A stretch of DNA of 7,515 nt, taken from assembly GCA_902475865.1 (NCBI GenBank), contig CABSBK010000047.1, positions 1-7,515 on the forward strand, in the 5' to 3' direction. Under the pieces are notes generated by a model. It searched no databases and had not been told where the DNA came from. It saw nothing but the letters and a program-made list of their open reading frames with translations. Shown here in pieces: positions 5,882-7,515 of this stretch. How positions within the stretch are numbered: the first letter of the stretch is position 1; each line of letters begins with the position of its first letter. The DNA comes from an uncultured Collinsella sp. (GTDB taxonomy: Bacteria; Actinomycetota; Coriobacteriia; Coriobacteriales; Coriobacteriaceae). Both the position numbers and the translations under genes were made by a program.

Positions 5882-7186
5882 CTAATGGCGGGCGCGCATC
5901 CTCACCAAACGCACCATGGCGAGCGCAAAGCCCACGGCTGCCACGGCCATCAACACATAGAACACCGAACGAAAACCAAACAGGAACACATCCGGACGGC
6001 CTGCAACAAAACTGGTCACGGCCTCACCCATCGCCACGCTCATCTGCCCATATAGGATATGCGATGCCGCCGTAATGCCAACTGCCATACCCGCGTAGCG
6101 CGCCAAACTGCCCAAGCTGCCCGCAAAGCCGAGTGCTTCGCGCGGAGCCGAGCCCATATACAGCGAGTTATTGGGGCTCTGGAAAATCGACGTACCGCAC
6201 GACATAAACGCGACGCAGCACACGATCACAGGGATAGAAGAGTGCTCGTCGAGCGTGCTTACCGCAAAAAGACCGCATACGTACACGCCCAGGCCGACCG
6301 CCGTGGGGCCCTCGCAGCCAACACGGTCCGAAACCGTACCCGAAAGCGGGCCGATAAAGGCATTCACCATCGGCAGCGCCAAAAAGAGTAGTCCAGAGAT
6401 GTCAGAACCAAAGCCGTGGGCGTCCTGAAAATAGAACGGCAGAATAAACTCGGATGCGCCAATGCCAACGAACACGATGAGCATGCAGACAAGGTTGATG
6501 GTGAAGGCCGAATTTGCAAAACAGCGGCGAGCAGCCTCGGCAAGGGGCATGGGGCGTTCGCCAGCCTCTGGCCTAACATGCGGCAGCGTGTAGAACCCCA
6601 CGATAAACGAGATGACGCCGATGGGCAGGTTGATGAGGAAGATGCTCTCCCAGGGAAAGCTTGCCACCAGCATGCCGCCGAGCACGGGGCCACACATCAT
6701 GCCGAGGGCCACAAAGGTCGCGAGAATGCCCATGGCACGACCTCGTTCGCGCGCCGGAAACGATTCGGTGATGATACCCATGTTGTTAGCCATGGCCGCT
6801 GCGCAACCGATGCCCTGAACAATGCGTGCCAGGATAAGAACCTCGAGCGAGGCCGAAAGGCCGCACAGCAGCGAACCGACCGAAAAGACGATGACGCCCA
6901 GCTGGAACACATTCACCTTGCCGCGCACATCACCCAGACGGCCAAACGGCAACATAGCCACGCATGTCGCAAGCAGATACACCGAACTCACCAGCTGGAT
7001 GCGGTCGAGGCCCACGCCCAGCTCCTTTTGCATCACGGGCAGCGCCACGGTCACGACGGTCGAATCCAGACACACCATAAACGTCATGATGAGCACGGTA
7101 AACAGAATCGCCCATTTGTTCTTGCCATGGGTGTCGCCCTCTAGAGCAATGTGCTCGCGGCGCAGCTGCTCTGCAGTTTTCTCCAT
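5882..7186 (-). CDS. MFS transporter, drug:proton antiporter family (EmrB/QacA-like, 12 TM)
   Basis: A 434-residue inner-membrane transporter. Motifs: LDSTVVTVALP (40-50), the motif D1 of drug/proton antiporters; FGRLGDVRGKVNVF (81-94), motif A between TM2 and TM3; LARIVQGIG (119-127), motif B with its Arg; ALGMMCGPVLGG (160-171), motif C typical of exporters; WESIFLINLPIGV (179-191); and FQSPNNSLYMGSAP (335-348), seen in DHA2-type pumps. I count about twelve hydrophobic segments from 26 to 427. The 14-TM EmrB/QacA form usually has about 470-500 residues, so the central extra pair seems absent. Proton-driven efflux of a drug or metabolite is inferred; the substrate cannot be read. The ATG at 7186 has AAAGGA 5 nt before it; the ATG at 7192 abuts the SD, and the extension to 7363 would cross a terminator stem. 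A strong terminator lies only 26 nt upstream. No clear terminator follows the gene before xpt. Confidence 0.93.
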   Translation of the reverse strand: MEKTAEQLRREHIALEGDTHGKNKWAILFTVLIMTFMVCLDSTVVTVALPVMQKELGVGLDRIQLVSSVYLLATCVAMLPFGRLGDVRGKVNVFQLGVIVFSVGSLLCGLSASLEVLILARIVQGIGCAAAMANNMGIITESFPARERGRAMGILATFVALGMMCGPVLGGMLVASFPWESIFLINLPIGVISFIVGFYTLPHVRPEAGERPMPLAEAARRCFANSAFTINLVCMLIVFVGIGASEFILPFYFQDAHGFGSDISGLLFLALPMVNAFIGPLSGTVSDRVGCEGPTAVGLGVYVCGLFAVSTLDEHSSIPVIVCCVAFMSCGTSIFQSPNNSLYMGSAPREALGFAGSLGSLARYAGMAVGITAASHILYGQMSVAMGEAVTSFVAGRPDVFLFGFRSVFYVLMAVAAVGFALAMVRLVRMRARH

Positions 7187-7212
7187 ATCCATCCTTTCGA
7201 GTGGCCCAACGC

Positions 7213-7261
7213 AAAAAAACGGGGCCCCAATCGCCTGCAAACAGCCGCGATTGGGGTCCCG
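7213..7261 (-). terminator. Strong intrinsic terminator after the sulfhydrylase gene
   Basis: On the minus strand a 15-bp stem (7261-7247 with 7234-7220, one G-U pair, core ACCCCAATCGC with GCGATTGGGG) encloses a 12-nt loop and is followed by seven T (7219-7213). It begins 67 nt after the stop of the sulfhydrylase gene and ends 26 nt before the MFS start codon. It terminates the upstream gene; because little space is left before the MFS start, it may also attenuate MFS transcription. Confidence 0.93.
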
Positions 7262-7328
7262 CCTACGGAATCGGAACGAAAGGTCGCCGAAGCTTTCTAC
7301 CAGCATCGGCACCTTGTACGGAGCTAGC

Positions 7329-7515
7329 CTAGCACTGCTCGAGCGCCTGCTCAAGGTCGGCAATCAAGTCGGCCGTGTCCTCGAGGCCGCACGACAGGCG
7401 TACCATGTCGGCGGAGATGCCACAGGCGATGAGCTCCTCATCGTTCATCTGGCGGTGCGTGGCATTAGCGGGATGCAGGCAGCAAGTGCGGGCATCTGCC
7501 ACGTGCGTGGCGATC
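7329..7515 (-). CDS. O-acetylhomoserine/O-acetylserine sulfhydrylase family enzyme, C-terminal fragment (cut by window edge)
   Basis: The last 61 codons plus a TAG of a Cys/Met-metabolism PLP-dependent enzyme. The frame reads IATHVADARTCCLHPANATH (residues 1-20 of the fragment), then RQMNDEELIACGIS and DMVRLSCGLEDTADLIADLEQAL. This matches the family C-terminus, which usually reads like TLVIHPASTTH, then RLSVGIED, then a DLxxAL end. The conserved RLS arginine, which binds the substrate carboxylate, is present. The PLP-lysine domain is outside the window. The likely role is making homocysteine (or cysteine) from O-acetylhomoserine (or O-acetylserine) and sulfide; cystathionine gamma-synthase relatives share this end, so the exact activity is open. 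The gene is partial only because of the window edge. Confidence 0.85.
   Translation of the reverse strand, partial: IATHVADARTCCLHPANATHRQMNDEELIACGISADMVRLSCGLEDTADLIADLEQALEQC

Noticed and set aside
7187..7363. N-terminal extension of the MFS transporter to an upstream in-frame start
   Set aside because: The extension would cross the terminator stem and overlap the end of the sulfhydrylase gene; the ATG at 7186 has a well-placed SD and the protein then starts as expected for the family.
1..7515. Defence system, CRISPR, prophage or mobile island
   Set aside because: No direct-repeat array, nuclease, transposase, integrase or toxin-antitoxin pair is seen; the genes are mostly core metabolism, transport and translation functions.

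Overview
This is a chromosomal window from a high-GC bacterium with seven convincing protein-coding genes, one of them cut by the right edge. Codon use is strongly G/C-ending, Shine-Dalgarno (SD) sites are AGGAGG-like, and intrinsic terminators are present. The gene content and protein style fit a gut actinobacterium of the class Coriobacteriia, for example a Collinsella-like species. That placement is inference from overall look and was not checked by a search. The window looks like ordinary core or soft-core chromosome: no transposase, integrase, phage gene, CRISPR array, tRNA or rRNA was seen.

Layout, left to right. Positions 1-111 are AT-rich and non-coding. They carry a leftward TATAAT box and two palindromes, which looks like the control region of a gene lying beyond the left edge. 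A leftward molybdenum cofactor pair follows: moeA (652-1914) reads into a mogA/moaB-type gene (162-641) and ends at an intrinsic terminator (112-148). A divergent intergenic region (1915-2123) separates it from a rightward CLC-family antiporter whose motifs match the fluoride/proton CLC-F subgroup (2124-3545). A rightward lipid (diacylglycerol-type) kinase follows (3633-4595). A 25-bp perfect inverted repeat (4605-4671) sits at the convergence point with the next, leftward block.

The right part is all leftward. In order of transcription it holds the C-terminus of an O-acetylhomoserine/O-acetylserine sulfhydrylase (7329-7515, partial), a strong terminator, and a 12-TM MFS drug-efflux-type transporter (5882-7186). 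Next come xanthine phosphoribosyltransferase xpt (5145-5723), another strong terminator, and a short GGQ-motif release-factor-like protein (4682-5062) probably involved in ribosome rescue.

Only the moeA-mogA pair is a clear functional unit: MogA adenylates molybdopterin and MoeA inserts molybdate. The other genes are housekeeping, purine salvage, ion/drug export and translation quality-control functions that look independent. The most notable points are the CLC-F-like motifs with no visible fluoride riboswitch, the long palindrome, two genes that start about 20-25 nt after strong terminators, and the palindromic control region at the left edge.
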